Shown here piece by piece: positions 18,774 to 28,501 of a stretch of 64,000 nt of DNA (positions within the stretch are counted from its first letter, which is position 1; every line of letters begins with the position of its first letter). The stretch lies in NCBI RefSeq assembly GCF_900205865.1, contig NZ_LT906662.1:3051411-3115410 (forward strand). The letters run 5' to 3'. The position numbers and the translations under genes are program-made. The stretch is from Thermoanaerobacterium sp. RBIITD (lineage in GTDB: Bacteria; Bacillota; Thermoanaerobacteria; Thermoanaerobacterales; Thermoanaerobacteraceae). Below the pieces are notes generated by a model. It was given only the letters and a program-made list of their open reading frames with translations, did no database searches and was not told where the DNA came from.

Positions 18774-18804
18774 TTGCTTTATTTGGATTTTCCTATGCTA
18801 TAAT
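18774..18804 (+). promoter_or_regulatory. Promoter of the radical SAM gene
   Basis: TTGCTT (18774-18779), a 19-base spacer and an extended -10 TGCTATAAT ending at 18804. The start codon follows 30 bases later. Confidence 0.5.
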
Positions 18805-18833
18805 TATATTAGATTATTTTTAGAGGTGTAGAA

Positions 18834-20513
18834 ATGAAGACAGTATTGGTTGGGCTAAATGCTAAATACTATCATACAAATTTGGCTATAAGAAATATCA
18901 AGTGGTACTGTAAGCCAATGGAGATAGAGATATTAGAAATGACTATAAATGATGACACTGATTACATATTGTACGAAATATTAAAGAAGATGCCTGATGT
19001 GGTTGGCTTTTCCTGCTATATATGGAACATAGAAAAGGTTTTAAAGCTATGTGAATATATAAAAAAAGTAAAAAAAGAAATAATCATAGTTCTCGGTGGG
19101 CCGGAAGCATCCTACGATGCAGAAAACTTGCTAAAAATTAGTCAAATAGATTTTATTGTCTTAGGTGAGGGTGAAATAACTTTTAAAGAACTTTTAGCAA
19201 GGTTTTGTACTGGAGGAAATATAGATGACTTGGATGGTATAGCTTATAGGACCAATGAAAGTATAATAGTGAAGGCAAAAGCTGATTATGTTAATTTAGA
19301 CGATATTCCATTTCCTTACTCTGATGAAGAAATTTCAGATAGACTTGTATACTATGAGACATCAAGGGGCTGCCCTTTTAGGTGTTCGTATTGCCTGTCA
19401 TCGTTAGACAATAAGCTAAGATACGCAAGCATTGAAAAAGTAAAGGTGGATTTGAATGCACTATCAAAAATGGGTGCAAAGATTGTAAAGCTTATTGATA
19501 GGTCTTTCGACAGCAACATAAAGAGGGCGATAGAGATACTGAACATAATAAGAGAATTGAAAGGCGATACAGTATTTCACTGTGAAGTTAATCCTGAATT
19601 AATCAATAAGGAATTTATAGACAGCTTAAAAGGTATAGAGGATAGGATTCAATTTGAAGTTGGCATTCAAACGACAAATAAAAGCACGCTTATAAATGTA
19701 TCAAGAAACCCAGATGTGGAGAGTGCGCTAAACGGTATAAAACTTATTGTGGATGCCGGTATAAAGGTACATGTAGATTTGATTGCGGGACTGCCGGGCG
19801 ACAGCTTTGATTCGGTTGCAGATTCTTTTAATGACGTATACAAATTAAATCCTGATGAGATTCAGTTGGGATTTTTAAAGCTTTTGAAAGGAACGAACTT
19901 AAGGAAATATAAAGATAAATATGGTATAGAGTTTAGGAGTGATGCACCATATGAGGTTTTAAAGACAAGTACAATGTCGTATTATGAACTTCACGAATTA
20001 AAAAGTATAGCTTTTTTGGTAGATAAATATTACAACTCTGGAAGGTTTAATAAAACATTGAATTTCTTATTAAGCTTTTATGATGCACCATTTGACTTAT
20101 ATAAATCGATGTACGATTATTGGGAGAGTTACAATTTATTTAACAGAAGACATTCTTTAAATGATTTATACGACATAATGTATAAGTTTGCTGTTTCTAA
20201 AAGAATAGATTCTATGTTGATAAAAGATTATCTAAGGTATGATTACATGTTCTCAACAAACAACAAAGCTTATCCTAACTGTTTAAAAGATGTGTATCAG
20301 AAAATACCCGACAGTGTAAAGTCATTATTGCATGACGATGAATGGTTGCAGCATAATTTGCCTATGGCGAAAAATATGTCCAGCATAGAAAAAGGTAAAA
20401 ATATCTCAATAGGATTTTTTAAACATGATATTTTAGGAGAAAATGACAAAGGCGTATATATTGCTTTTTTGCATTGCAAAGACAAGACCTATTGTGCAAA
20501 AATTTATGATTAA
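18834..20513 (+). CDS. B12-binding-domain radical SAM protein (DUF4080 type)
   Basis: A 559-residue protein. Residues 1-130 form a cobalamin-binding-like Rossmann domain (MKTVLVGLNAKYYHTNLAIR, LGGPEASYD). The radical SAM core starts near 175 with the cluster motif CPFRCSYC, which ligates a 4Fe-4S cluster for SAM cleavage. A C-terminal DUF4080 region follows from about 400. The B12-binding histidine motif DxHxxG is not obvious, so cobalamin use is uncertain. A GAGGTG ribosome site precedes the ATG. The next gene, GDPD, starts 13 bases downstream and is probably cotranscribed. The product of the reaction is unknown. Confidence 0.85.
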   Translation: MKTVLVGLNAKYYHTNLAIRNIKWYCKPMEIEILEMTINDDTDYILYEILKKMPDVVGFSCYIWNIEKVLKLCEYIKKVKKEIIIVLGGPEASYDAENLLKISQIDFIVLGEGEITFKELLARFCTGGNIDDLDGIAYRTNESIIVKAKADYVNLDDIPFPYSDEEISDRLVYYETSRGCPFRCSYCLSSLDNKLRYASIEKVKVDLNALSKMGAKIVKLIDRSFDSNIKRAIEILNIIRELKGDTVFHCEVNPELINKEFIDSLKGIEDRIQFEVGIQTTNKSTLINVSRNPDVESALNGIKLIVDAGIKVHVDLIAGLPGDSFDSVADSFNDVYKLNPDEIQLGFLKLLKGTNLRKYKDKYGIEFRSDAPYEVLKTSTMSYYELHELKSIAFLVDKYYNSGRFNKTLNFLLSFYDAPFDLYKSMYDYWESYNLFNRRHSLNDLYDIMYKFAVSKRIDSMLIKDYLRYDYMFSTNNKAYPNCLKDVYQKIPDSVKSLLHDDEWLQHNLPMAKNMSSIEKGKNISIGFFKHDILGENDKGVYIAFLHCKDKTYCAKIYD

Positions 20514-20526
20514 GGAGATTGATATT

Positions 20527-21261
20527 ATGCCTGAAACGCTAGTTATAGCACATCGTGGAGATTCCAAGAATGCACCGGAAAATACACTATCGTCATTCAA
20601 AAGAGCTGTTGAAATCGGTTCGGATGGCATTGAGCTTGATGTTCAGCTTAGCAAAGATGGTCATTTGGTTGTTATACATGATGAGAGAGTTGACAGAACT
20701 ACTGATGGAATAGGATATGTCAAAGATTATACATTAAGTGAACTAAAAAGGTTAAGCGCAGGTATAAAGTTCAGCAAAAGATTTGCTGGTGAAAAAATTC
20801 CTACTTTACCAGAGGTTTTAGAACTTTTAAAAAATAAAGATGTCTTATTAAATATAGAGATAAAAAGTGGAATAATCTTATATCCGGGAATCGAAGAAAA
20901 ATTAATAAATTGTATATTTGATTATAATTTTGAGGATAGGGTGGTTATATCATCATTTAATCATTACAGTGTAAAGATTGTGAAAGAGATTGAGCCGAGG
21001 TTAAACATTGGTCTTTTATATGAATGCGGTCTGGTGGAGCCATGGTATATAGCAAATAGAATGCATGCTTACTCACTTCATCCTTTTTACTTTAATATAA
21101 TTCCGGAGGTTGTGAAAGGGTGTAAATTAAACAATGTTAAGCTATTTCCTTGGACAGTTGATAGTATAGAATCAATGGAGAAAATGTTAAGGTTTGGTGT
21201 TGATGGCATTATTACAAATGATCCGCAACAGCTTCTGAATTTAAAGAAAAAGATAAATTAG
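20527..21261 (+). CDS. Glycerophosphodiester phosphodiesterase
   Basis: A 244-residue GDPD-family TIM-barrel enzyme that hydrolyses glycerophosphodiesters to glycerol-3-phosphate and an alcohol. The start is at ATG 20527 with AAGGAG upstream; the open frame begins earlier, inside the preceding gene. Signature residues are visible: HRGDSKNAPENT (residues 8-19), DGIELDVQLSKDG and VVIHDERVDRTT with the second histidine, and a later NIEIKSG. There is no signal peptide, so it acts in the cytoplasm in phospholipid headgroup turnover. Length and motifs are complete. Confidence 0.92.
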   Translation: MPETLVIAHRGDSKNAPENTLSSFKRAVEIGSDGIELDVQLSKDGHLVVIHDERVDRTTDGIGYVKDYTLSELKRLSAGIKFSKRFAGEKIPTLPEVLELLKNKDVLLNIEIKSGIILYPGIEEKLINCIFDYNFEDRVVISSFNHYSVKIVKEIEPRLNIGLLYECGLVEPWYIANRMHAYSLHPFYFNIIPEVVKGCKLNNVKLFPWTVDSIESMEKMLRFGVDGIITNDPQQLLNLKKKIN

Positions 21262-21285
21262 TTTTGCATGATAGGAGGATAATAA

Positions 21286-21558
21286 ATGAAGCCCAACAAT
21301 TGGATGAAAAACATGACATTTAAAGAAAAAGCAGAATACATTTGGGATTATTATAAGATACATATAATTGTTGGTGCTGTATTGATTGCGATAATAACAT
21401 CATTTGTCAATTCCACTATAAATAATAAAGATTATGTGTTTGATTTTTCAATTATTGGCACGTCAATAAACTTTGATAAAGAGATGAACTTTCAAAATAC
21501 GGTTACAAAGGAGTTGTTAGGTACTGATAAAGGCAAGAAGCAGGCAATATGTCAATAG
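21286..21558 (+). pseudogene. Truncated membrane protein gene, cut by an IS
   Basis: Ninety codons from ATG 21286 (GGAGGATAATAA upstream) encode a cytoplasmic start (MTFKEKAEYIWDYYKIHI), one transmembrane helix (IIVGAVLIAIITSFV) and the beginning of an extracytoplasmic domain. The frame ends at TAG 21556-21558, exactly at the left inverted repeat of the ISNCY-like element. Intact Clostridia proteins with this N-terminus are longer, so the 3' part seems to have been lost. No matching remainder is seen to the right of the IS, so a deletion accompanied or followed insertion. Confidence 0.65.
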
Positions 21559-23304
21559 TCTGTGAAAATGTCACCTAAAAAAGAGCAAATTTATTCAGTA
21601 AAAATGTCCATGTTTAAATATGCTTTTATGTTTCAGTGATGGTAACAAATTTTTTCTTAAAACGAAGTAAAATTGTAGCAAAAGATTTTAAATTGATAAT
21701 AATATAAAATTGTCGAAGAAGCCTTTTAAAGCACGCGTTAATTGTAGACATACTATGTATAGAATGTTATGTCTTGTAATCTATAGACATAAAAACATGC
21801 AATTTATTCTATACATATCTTTAAAAGAAAAGCCTTAAAAAGGCATAGGAAATTAAGCCTTGATAAATACCATCAAAGCGAGTATCATAATATATGACAA
21901 TATTTTTCTATGCCCATGCACGCGTAGAATTGAAAAGCTGATTAAGCATTTCAACGATCTCACGATCGCTTTCTTCATACGCGCAATTGGGCTTCTTCTT
22001 TTGTGTTTGTCGCCATGGGGGATCAGCACTTGGCTTTACTATAGTCCGTTTTACAGCTTTCTCTTTAGATGATTTTAAAGATTCTTTTTTCGGACGTTCA
22101 TCAAGAAGCAAAGTATCAATATAACATCAGCACACAAAGCTTTTTAAGCCTATTTTAGAACTGCTTACTTAAAACAGTAAGTTTAGCTTTGGGCATAGCT
22201 GGAGCCTTTTTTACCATTCTTGATAAGTTGATAATACTTACCCTTGTAAGAAAAAGCAGACCCTTCGATGATAGTACGTTCCTCCTTTACGCATAAAATA
22301 TAATCAAGGTTAATATTAGAATCAAGTGGCCTAAAAGCAGACTCGGGATTTTCAGGTTCAACACCAAACTTTTCATCATAAGCAACAATAAATTGCGATA
22401 AAAAGGCATAAGCAGCTTCCATAGTGTCAATCCCATGAATCTTAAACTCAACAGGAAGCCTGTTTTGAAGCGTATCCCATAGCTTTTCAATGTGGCCTTT
22501 AGCTTGTGGAGAATTAGCCTTAATAATATTGATTCCAAGCTCTCCCATGGCTCTTTCGAACTGAGTAAGATTAACTGTCTTTCCCTCTAATTGCTCTTCT
22601 ATAGATAGTTTACCACTATTAGGAGAGACAAAAATAGAGTGACGGTCACAATATATACTCATAGGGACAACATATTTGCTAACTATTTGCCTTATAATTT
22701 CAAAATACCCTTCCATACACTCGTTTGGAGCGAAGAAAAGAGCAAGAATTTCACCGGTAGCATCATCTATTGCCTCATGAAGAGTAAATGATTTACCTCC
22801 TATGATATACTCATGAGGAGAAGCATCAATCTGAACCAGCATTCCCTTTTGAGGTTTTCTCTTTCTTCGATGATGAGATTTACGCTTACGATGTTTTTTA
22901 GTGCTTTTAATACCCTCTTGAGTCAGGACCCTATATATTGTTGAATAACTCAGTTTAATATTTTCATGTTCCTCAAGCAGCTCAGAAAAATGCATGAAAT
23001 TAGCCTCGATTGCTTTAATTCAACAATTCTAGTTCTGATTTCATCCAAAAGAGCGTGCTGAGGCTTCCTACCTCTATTTTTATGAATTATGAACGCAGGA
23101 CCATCTTTTAAAATCCTCCTTTTAACCTAATTACTTGGCGTTCACTAAGCCCAGAAGCTCAGCAGCTTCTCTGATGATTATGACTTTATCAATAGTTTGA
23201 TTGATAACTCTAAGACGAGTTATTTCTTTTTGAGTCATATTGAATATCTCCTCTCTCATATATGACATTTTATCAGAATAAATTCAATATGACATTATCA
23301 CAGA
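21559..23304 (-). mobile_element. Decayed ISNCY-like insertion sequence with two-step terminal repeats
   Basis: The terminal inverted repeats are TCTGTGAAAATGTCA (21559-21573) and, reading inward from the right, TCTGTGATAATGTCA (23304-23290), 14 of 15 matching. A second internal pair follows: AATTTATTC.GTAAAAATGTC on the left and GAATTTATTCTGATAAAATGTC on the right. The length is about 1.75 kb. The left third is non-coding and contains a nested palindrome (21754-21817). No clear target duplication is seen (AATAG versus ATAAC). The right end lies 26 bases upstream of the smpB -35 box. Confidence 0.7.
21908..23238 (-). pseudogene. ISNCY-type transposase, multiply frameshifted
   Basis: Translation begins at ATG 23238 (MTQKEITRLRVINQTIDK) and encodes a helix-turn-helix (REAAELLGLSERQVIRL) after one frameshift. 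Further shifts near 23060-23000 lead into the long intact piece at 22183-22995. That piece holds a DDE integrase core: Asp in QIDASPHEY, Asp in YCDRHSIF, and Glu in KGHIEKLWDTLQNRLP. Another shift near 22195 gives APAMPKAKLTVLSKQF, and the C-terminal VKPSADPPWRQ is at 21908-22111. Repaired, it would be about 440 residues, normal for the family. It is inactive as it stands. Confidence 0.8.
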
Positions 23305-23330
23305 ATAACTACACGACCTGAGAAATATAC

Positions 23331-23358
23331 TTGACATAGGCTTTAAATATGTTATAAT
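23331..23358 (+). promoter_or_regulatory. Consensus sigma-A promoter of smpB
   Basis: TTGACA (23331-23336), a 16-base spacer and TATAAT (23353-23358). A 9-bp hairpin, ACCCTATTT/AAGTAGGGT, lies in the leader near 23373-23398 without a strong T tract. Confidence 0.8.
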
Positions 23359-23422
23359 ATATTAGCAAGTGACCCTATTTGTTTTTGCAAGTAGGGTAAT
23401 TTTGTAAAAAAGGTGTTGGCTT

Positions 23423-23890
23423 ATGGTGAGTGAAAACATAAAAATATTAGCACAAAATAAAAAAGCAAGTCATGACTATTTTATAGACGAAGTTTATGAA
23501 GCCGGCATCGTTCTTTCTGGTACAGAAGTCAAATCCGTACGTATGGGAAAAGTTAACTTAAAAGACAGCTTTGCACGTATTGAAAACAATGAAGTTTTCT
23601 TGTACAATATGCATATAAGCCCATATGAAAAAGGCAATATATTTAATAAAGATCCATTAAGAACAAGAAAATTGCTTTTAAATAGACATGAAATAAATAA
23701 ACTAACTGGATATGTAACACAAAAGGGTTACACGTTGATACCTATAAAAGTTTATTTAAAGCATGGTCTTGTAAAAGTTGACCTTGCAGTTGCAAGAGGT
23801 AAAAAACTTTATGATAAAAGAGAAGATATAGCTAAAAGAGATGCAAAAAGAGAGATAGAAAGGCATTTTAAAGAGAGACAGTATATTTAA
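23423..23890 (+). CDS. smpB: SsrA-binding protein SmpB
   Basis: A 155-residue protein that binds the tRNA-like domain of tmRNA and brings it to stalled ribosomes for trans-translation. Family landmarks are [22 protein letters not shown]-type N-terminus, [16 protein letters not shown], the [11 protein letters not shown] strand, and the basic C-terminal tail with [19 protein letters not shown], which enters the ribosomal decoding channel. AAGGTG precedes the ATG. The tmRNA gene starts 4 bases after the stop codon, so the two are probably in one transcript. Confidence 0.98.
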   Translation: MVSENIKILAQNKKASHDYFIDEVYEAGIVLSGTEVKSVRMGKVNLKDSFARIENNEVFLYNMHISPYEKGNIFNKDPLRTRKLLLNRHEINKLTGYVTQKGYTLIPIKVYLKHGLVKVDLAVARGKKLYDKREDIAKRDAKREIERHFKERQYI

Positions 23891-23893
23891 CAT

Positions 23894-24244
23894 GGGGGTG
23901 TACTGGTTTCGACGGGGGTAGTTGAGGTAAAAGTAGCGGGTCGAGGTTCCATCAGCTCGTAAAACGGTGGATTTAAATATAAACGCAAACGATAATTTAG
24001 CTTACGCTGCTTAATTAATAAGCAGCCGTTCAACCTTTGATTCCCACATCAAGGGATTGGGCGTCGATTTAGTGGGGAACTGATTTGCCAAAGCTTTGAG
24101 GCAAATTGGATTTTATGAAGCTACCAAAGCGATTATCCTTTCACCGGGAGAATCGTGGAGGGAATTATAAAACGGTGAATGCACCCGGAGAAGCTTTTAC
24201 TGTGGCACCTTCGGACCGGGGTTCGATTCCCCGCACCTCCACCA
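23894..24244 (+). ncRNA. ssrA: Transfer-messenger RNA (tmRNA)
   Basis: One-piece tmRNA of 351 bases. The 5' GGGGGTG pairs with CACCTCC near the 3' end, which carries an encoded ACCA. The T arm is GGTTCGATTCC. The resume codon GCA at 23985 opens the tag ANDNLAYAA followed by TAA (24012-24014). The tag is added to proteins on stalled ribosomes and directs their proteolysis. The partner gene smpB is immediately upstream. Confidence 0.97.
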
Positions 24245-24252
24245 TACATAAT

Positions 24253-24328
24253 GGGGACGTAGCTCAGTTGGGAGAGCACCACAATGGCATTGTGGGGGTC
24301 GAGAGTTCGAGTCTCTTCGTCTCCACCA
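24253..24328 (+). tRNA. tRNA-Ala (GGC)
   Basis: 76 bases with encoded CCA. The acceptor GGGGACG pairs with CGTCTCC (one G-T). D arm GCTC...GAGC, anticodon stem CCACA/TGTGG with loop ATGGCAT giving anticodon GGC, and T arm with GTTCGAGTC. It lies 8 bases after ssrA and may be processed from the same precursor. Confidence 0.95.
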
Positions 24329-24386
24329 AGTAAAATGATTGTAAAAAACTATATAACAGCCATTTATAAAAAAGCTGAATAAACAT

Positions 24387-24428
24387 AGAAAGAGATGTAA
24401 CAAAAAGAAATTAGTTACATCTCTTTCT
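24387..24428 (+). terminator. Terminator of the smpB-ssrA-tRNA unit
   Basis: A perfect 15-bp stem AGAAAGAGATGTAAC (24387-24401) / GTTACATCTCTTTCT (24414-24428) with a 12-base loop. The T content lies within the 3' arm; no long T tract follows. Confidence 0.65.
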
Positions 24429-24485
24429 AGTATGCAATTATTAGTTTGGAGATATTCATCAAGTTATGTATACAACGATAGCTCT

Positions 24486-24577
24486 TTACATTACTGCTTT
24501 TTCTAATGATTCTAAAGCATCTTTAGGTTCTATTACGGCATTAAATTCGTCTCCTCTATAGTCATAGCATGTATGTC
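24486..24577 (-). pseudogene. Tiny coding remnant of unknown origin
   Basis: A minus-strand frame ending TAA at 24486-24488 reads YDYRGDEFNAVIEPKDALESL then EKAVM. The composition is protein-like, but only about 28 codons remain and the upstream part is frameshifted. On the plus strand at about 24643-24740, GGAGGTTTAAGTG begins MINIKTAYRYMQEFLK, which after one shift continues DFDYELTHLKWV before a stop. Neither is recognised. Together they account for most of the 24429-24815 gap; the rest shows nothing clear. Confidence 0.35.
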
Positions 24578-24819
24578 ATTATTTTCAATATGAATTTGAG
24601 GTAGATTAACGGAAATTCAATAACAAACAATCGGAGGTTTAAGTGATTAACATAAAAACAGCATATCGATATATGCAGGAATTTTTAAAGATTTTGATTA
24701 CGAACTGACACATCTAAAGTGGGTATAGCCAATGAAAAGAGAATAAAGAAGGTGATGTTGAATCAAAAAAGAATAAAAAAAGTAATAAGAAAGATAAATT
24801 AATGTTTTTCAATCAAAGT

Positions 24820-24855
24820 AAAAAAGCTATTGGATTTTTTTCCAATAGCTTTTTT
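24820..24855. terminator. Terminator downstream of glnN
   Basis: A perfect 15-bp stem AAAAAAGCTATTGGA (24820-24834) / TCCAATAGCTTTTTT (24841-24855) with a T6 loop. It is A/T-flanked on both sides, so it can work in both directions. Confidence 0.85.
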
Positions 24856-24866
24856 CAATTTATATT

Positions 24867-26969
24867 CTATACATAGAATAGCATATCGGCATATGTCGGT
24901 AATGGCCATAAGTCTGCATCAACAAGAGTTTCAAGCTGATCTCCGACTTCTCTTAATTCATTCATTTTTACAAATACTTCATCTCTATAATAAGATGCAA
25001 GTTTAAATGAATCACCTTCTACATTGCTTGCTCCATTTACTGCATTTTCAAGATTTAATATTCTCTTTTTAAACTCTGCGGCAAGTGATGATACTTCATT
25101 GAGCAATACTGACTGTGCGTCAACAGTAACATTTAAACCAGTATCTTTAACAGAATTAATTGAATCAGCTATCTCCTTAGTAAACTTGATAACAGCAGGG
25201 AGCAATTGCCTCTTAGCTATATCAAGCATTGTCAATGCTTCTATATTGATTGTTTTTGTATAATTTTCAAGCATTATTTCATAGCGTGATTCTAACTCTA
25301 CCTTGCTTAATACACCATGTTTTTCCATTATTTTAACATTTTTATCTTTTAATAGAGCAGGTATTGCTTCAACAGTTGAGCGGATATTTGGCAATCCCCT
25401 TTCTTGAGCTTCTTTTACCCATTCATCAGAATATCCATTCCCATTAAATATAACTCTTTTATGATTATTGACAATTTCTCTTAACAAATTTTGTACTTCA
25501 TTATCAAAATTAGTAGCCTTTTCAAGTCTGTCAGCAATTTCTGATAAAACTTCTGCAACAATTGTATTTAGAATATAATTTGCGGTTGCTATAGATGCTG
25601 ATGAACCAACCATTCTAAATTCGAATTTATTGCCTGTAAATGCAAATGGTGATGTTCTATTTCTATCTGTAGAATCTTTGTGAAGTGTAGGAAGTGTTGT
25701 AACACCTATCTTTAATTCTCCACCTTGTTTAGAATTTGTAGCACCACCATTTTCTCCGATTTGCTTTAATATATCTGTAAGCTGGTCACCAAGGAATATT
25801 GATATGATAGCTGGTGGAGCTTCATTTGCACCGAGACGATGATCGTTTCCGGGTGTTGCACAGGATACTCTTAATAAATCTGCATATTCATCAATAGCTT
25901 TTATCACAGAACACAGAAATACGAGGAACTGTGCATTTTCATGTGGTGTTTTACCAGGATCAAGGAGATTCAAACCGTCGTCTGTGCTCATGGACCAGTT
26001 ATTATGCTTACCTGAACCATTTACACCTGCAAATGGCTTTTCATGCAATAGGCATACTAAGTCATGTCTTAGAGCAACTTTTCTCATTATCTCCATTGTT
26101 AACTGATTGTGATCTGTAGCTATATTTGTTGTGTTGTATATTGGTGCTAATTCATGCTGTGCCGGTGCTACTTCATTGTGTTCAGTTTTTGCAGATATTC
26201 CGAGTTTCCAAAGTTCTTCATTTAGCTCTTTCATGAATGCAGATACTCTTTCTCTAATTGTACCAAAATAATGATCTTCCATTTCTTGGCCCTTTGGTGA
26301 TTTTGAGCCGAATAAAGTTCTTCCAGTAAGAATTAGATCTTTACGCTTTTCGTATAATTTTTTATCTATTAAGAAATACTCTTGTTCAGGACCAACTGTT
26401 GTAATTACCTTCTTTGACGTTGTATTACCAAATAATCTTAACACTCGAATGGCTTCCTTTGATAATGCTTCCATTGAGCGAAGTAGTGGTGTTTTAAGAT
26501 CCAATGCTTCACCTGTATATGAACAAAAAGCAGTAGGAATGTAAAGAACATTATCTTTAACAAACGCAGGAGATGTACAATCCCATGCTGTATAACCTCT
26601 TGCTTCAAAGGTCGCTCTTAATCCGCCAGAAGGGAACGACGAAGCATCTGGTTCACCCTTTATAAGTTCTTTCCCTGAAAATTCCGTTATTACTTTTCCA
26701 TCTGGTGTAGGTGAGATAAACGATTCATGCTTTTCTGCTGTAATACCTGTTAATGGTTGAAACCAATGTGTAAAATGTGTTGCACCTTTTTCGATTGCCC
26801 AATCTTTCATTGCATTTGCAACAACATCGGCTACCTTAGGGTCTAGTGGCAGTCCTTCATCGATTGTTTTCTTTAACGCATTATATGTTTGTTTAGGAAG
26901 GCGTTCTCTCATAACTGCCTCATTAAATACATTTTCACCAAAAATGTTTCTAAGTGAACTCTCTGACAT
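24867..26969 (-). CDS. glnN: Glutamine synthetase, type III
   Basis: A 700-residue cytoplasmic enzyme making glutamine from glutamate, ammonia and ATP. Type III is recognised by its length (about 700, against 450 for type I), by the N-terminal motif [16 protein letters not shown], and by [21 protein letters not shown] near the middle. [12 protein letters not shown] and [10 protein letters not shown] belong to the catalytic core. The open frame begins at 27077, but ATG 26969 ([10 protein letters not shown]) is chosen because AAAGGGG lies just upstream and the extra 36 residues overlap the promoter. Monocistronic, with an extended -10 at 27010-27018. No operator site was identified. Confidence 0.97.
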   Translation of the reverse strand: MSESSLRNIFGENVFNEAVMRERLPKQTYNALKKTIDEGLPLDPKVADVVANAMKDWAIEKGATHFTHWFQPLTGITAEKHESFISPTPDGKVITEFSGKELIKGEPDASSFPSGGLRATFEARGYTAWDCTSPAFVKDNVLYIPTAFCSYTGEALDLKTPLLRSMEALSKEAIRVLRLFGNTTSKKVITTVGPEQEYFLIDKKLYEKRKDLILTGRTLFGSKSPKGQEMEDHYFGTIRERVSAFMKELNEELWKLGISAKTEHNEVAPAQHELAPIYNTTNIATDHNQLTMEIMRKVALRHDLVCLLHEKPFAGVNGSGKHNNWSMSTDDGLNLLDPGKTPHENAQFLVFLCSVIKAIDEYADLLRVSCATPGNDHRLGANEAPPAIISIFLGDQLTDILKQIGENGGATNSKQGGELKIGVTTLPTLHKDSTDRNRTSPFAFTGNKFEFRMVGSSASIATANYILNTIVAEVLSEIADRLEKATNFDNEVQNLLREIVNNHKRVIFNGNGYSDEWVKEAQERGLPNIRSTVEAIPALLKDKNVKIMEKHGVLSKVELESRYEIMLENYTKTINIEALTMLDIAKRQLLPAVIKFTKEIADSINSVKDTGLNVTVDAQSVLLNEVSSLAAEFKKRILNLENAVNGASNVEGDSFKLASYYRDEVFVKMNELREVGDQLETLVDADLWPLPTYADMLFYV

Positions 26970-27009
26970 AATAGATCCCCTTTCAAACAATATTTTACTT
27001 TTTAGATAA

Positions 27010-27018
27010 ATTATAACA
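27010..27018 (-). promoter_or_regulatory. Extended -10 promoter element of glnN
   Basis: On the minus strand TGTTATAAT occupies 27018-27010, about 40 bases before the start codon. A TGTTGC about 16 bases upstream is a weak -35 candidate. Confidence 0.45.
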
Positions 27019-27289
27019 AAATAAAACAAGAGCAACATTAATACACTAAAGATACTAATGAAACGCCCTTGTTTCATTTAATAGATATTAAATTATCCTT
27101 TACTTCAATAATTTATTAAATGATAACATAGAATACATTTCTATGCAAGTATTTTTTGTTGATTGTAGACGTTATATTTAAAAAATTTTTGTATGTTTAA
27201 TTTGTTTAATATGATAAAATATGTATATAAACCGAAATTAAAAGAAGGAAAATTTAATTTTATATAGAATATATTTCATAGGTGGTCTT

Positions 27290-28489
27290 ATGAAGAAAAA
27301 TATTTTTAAAGCATTAATAATAATCGCAATTTTATTATATATTTGTAAAGTATCTATAAATACAATTAGCGGTAAGGATAAAACAGTGCCGTTAAAGTAT
27401 GGCAATTTATTAGAAACAATAAATACAAATGGCTACATAGTAAGGAATGAAATAATTATAAATTCTCCTATAGTTGGTGAACTCAAGAAGATTGTAGCAA
27501 GTGGGACAAGAGTACCAAAGGGTAAAGAAGTAGCCGAAGTTATATCACAATCTTTTGACAAAGAAAAATTGAATGAACTAAATGATATTAATAAGAGAAT
27601 ACAGGATATTAAAAATAATAAAGAAATAAATCCTTACGAATCAGATATTGACAATTTAAATAATCAAATAAATGCTGAAGAAGAGAAATATAAAGAGGCT
27701 ATAAATAGCAATAGTCCAAAGAAAAATGATATAAAAAAGAGGATTGATGATTTAACAAATAAAAAAAATCAGATACTGAAAAGTGGTCCAGAATCAATAA
27801 GAAATCTTGATGAGCTTTATAATCAGAAAAAAATTCTAGAGCAAAATATTGCACAATATTTGTACAAAGTGTATGCACCTGATGCTGGAATTATTAGCTA
27901 TTATTTTGATGATTACGAAAGTAGTTTAAATCAAAATAAATTGTATAATATAAGTTTAAATGATATAAATTCAGTTAATAAGGAGCCAACTGAAAATAAG
28001 GGAAGTGTTAAGCAAAATGAACCTATTGTAAAAATAATAAATAATTCTGACTGGTACATATTAGTTCCGTTAAATTATTCAGAAAGTAAAATGGTAAAAG
28101 AGGGAACTAATATAAGAGTAACAATTGATGGCAATGATCAATCATTAAGAGGTAAAATTTTAAAATTATATTCGGTAAATAATAAAACTTACATAGCAGT
28201 ACTTGATATGAATGATGAGTATAAAGATTTTTATAAAAAGCGTAAAATTACGGTTATATTGACTATAAATGATTATGAAGGTTTCATGGTACCAAAATCC
28301 TCATTGGTTAATAAGGACGGTAAAACAGGTGTGTTTGTTATTTCAGATAATAATTTACCTATATTTAAAGAAGTTAATGTAAAGACACAAAATCGGGAAA
28401 ATGCGATAATAGAAAGCAAGGACAATACAAATGGACTTAGGTTGTATGACGAAATTGTTGTAAATGGCAAGAATTACATAAAGAAATAA
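27290..28489 (+). CDS. HlyD-like membrane-fusion / barrel-sandwich protein of the ylm cluster
   Basis: A 399-residue protein with one N-terminal membrane anchor (residues 6-20, ALIIIAILLYICKV). A barrel-sandwich half-motif follows (GELKKIVASGTRVPKGKEVAEV), then a coiled coil at about 85-180 rich in Asn, Lys and Glu, then the second half-motif and a beta domain (TNIRVTIDGNDQSLRGKI). This is the layout of HlyD/RND adaptor proteins. No transporter is adjacent. In Clostridia, genes of this type commonly precede yggS-sepF, so an envelope or division-linked role is plausible but unproven. GGTGGTCTT precedes the ATG. Next gene 12 bases away. Confidence 0.8.
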   Translation: MKKNIFKALIIIAILLYICKVSINTISGKDKTVPLKYGNLLETINTNGYIVRNEIIINSPIVGELKKIVASGTRVPKGKEVAEVISQSFDKEKLNELNDINKRIQDIKNNKEINPYESDIDNLNNQINAEEEKYKEAINSNSPKKNDIKKRIDDLTNKKNQILKSGPESIRNLDELYNQKKILEQNIAQYLYKVYAPDAGIISYYFDDYESSLNQNKLYNISLNDINSVNKEPTENKGSVKQNEPIVKIINNSDWYILVPLNYSESKMVKEGTNIRVTIDGNDQSLRGKILKLYSVNNKTYIAVLDMNDEYKDFYKKRKITVILTINDYEGFMVPKSSLVNKDGKTGVFVISDNNLPIFKEVNVKTQNRENAIIESKDNTNGLRLYDEIVVNGKNYIKK

Positions 28490-28501
28490 GAGGCGTTTAA
28501 T

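Noticed and set aside
24106-24333. A 75-codon frame across the tmRNA end and tRNA-Ala
   Set aside because: It overlaps two clear structural RNA genes, and its translation reflects conserved RNA sequence.
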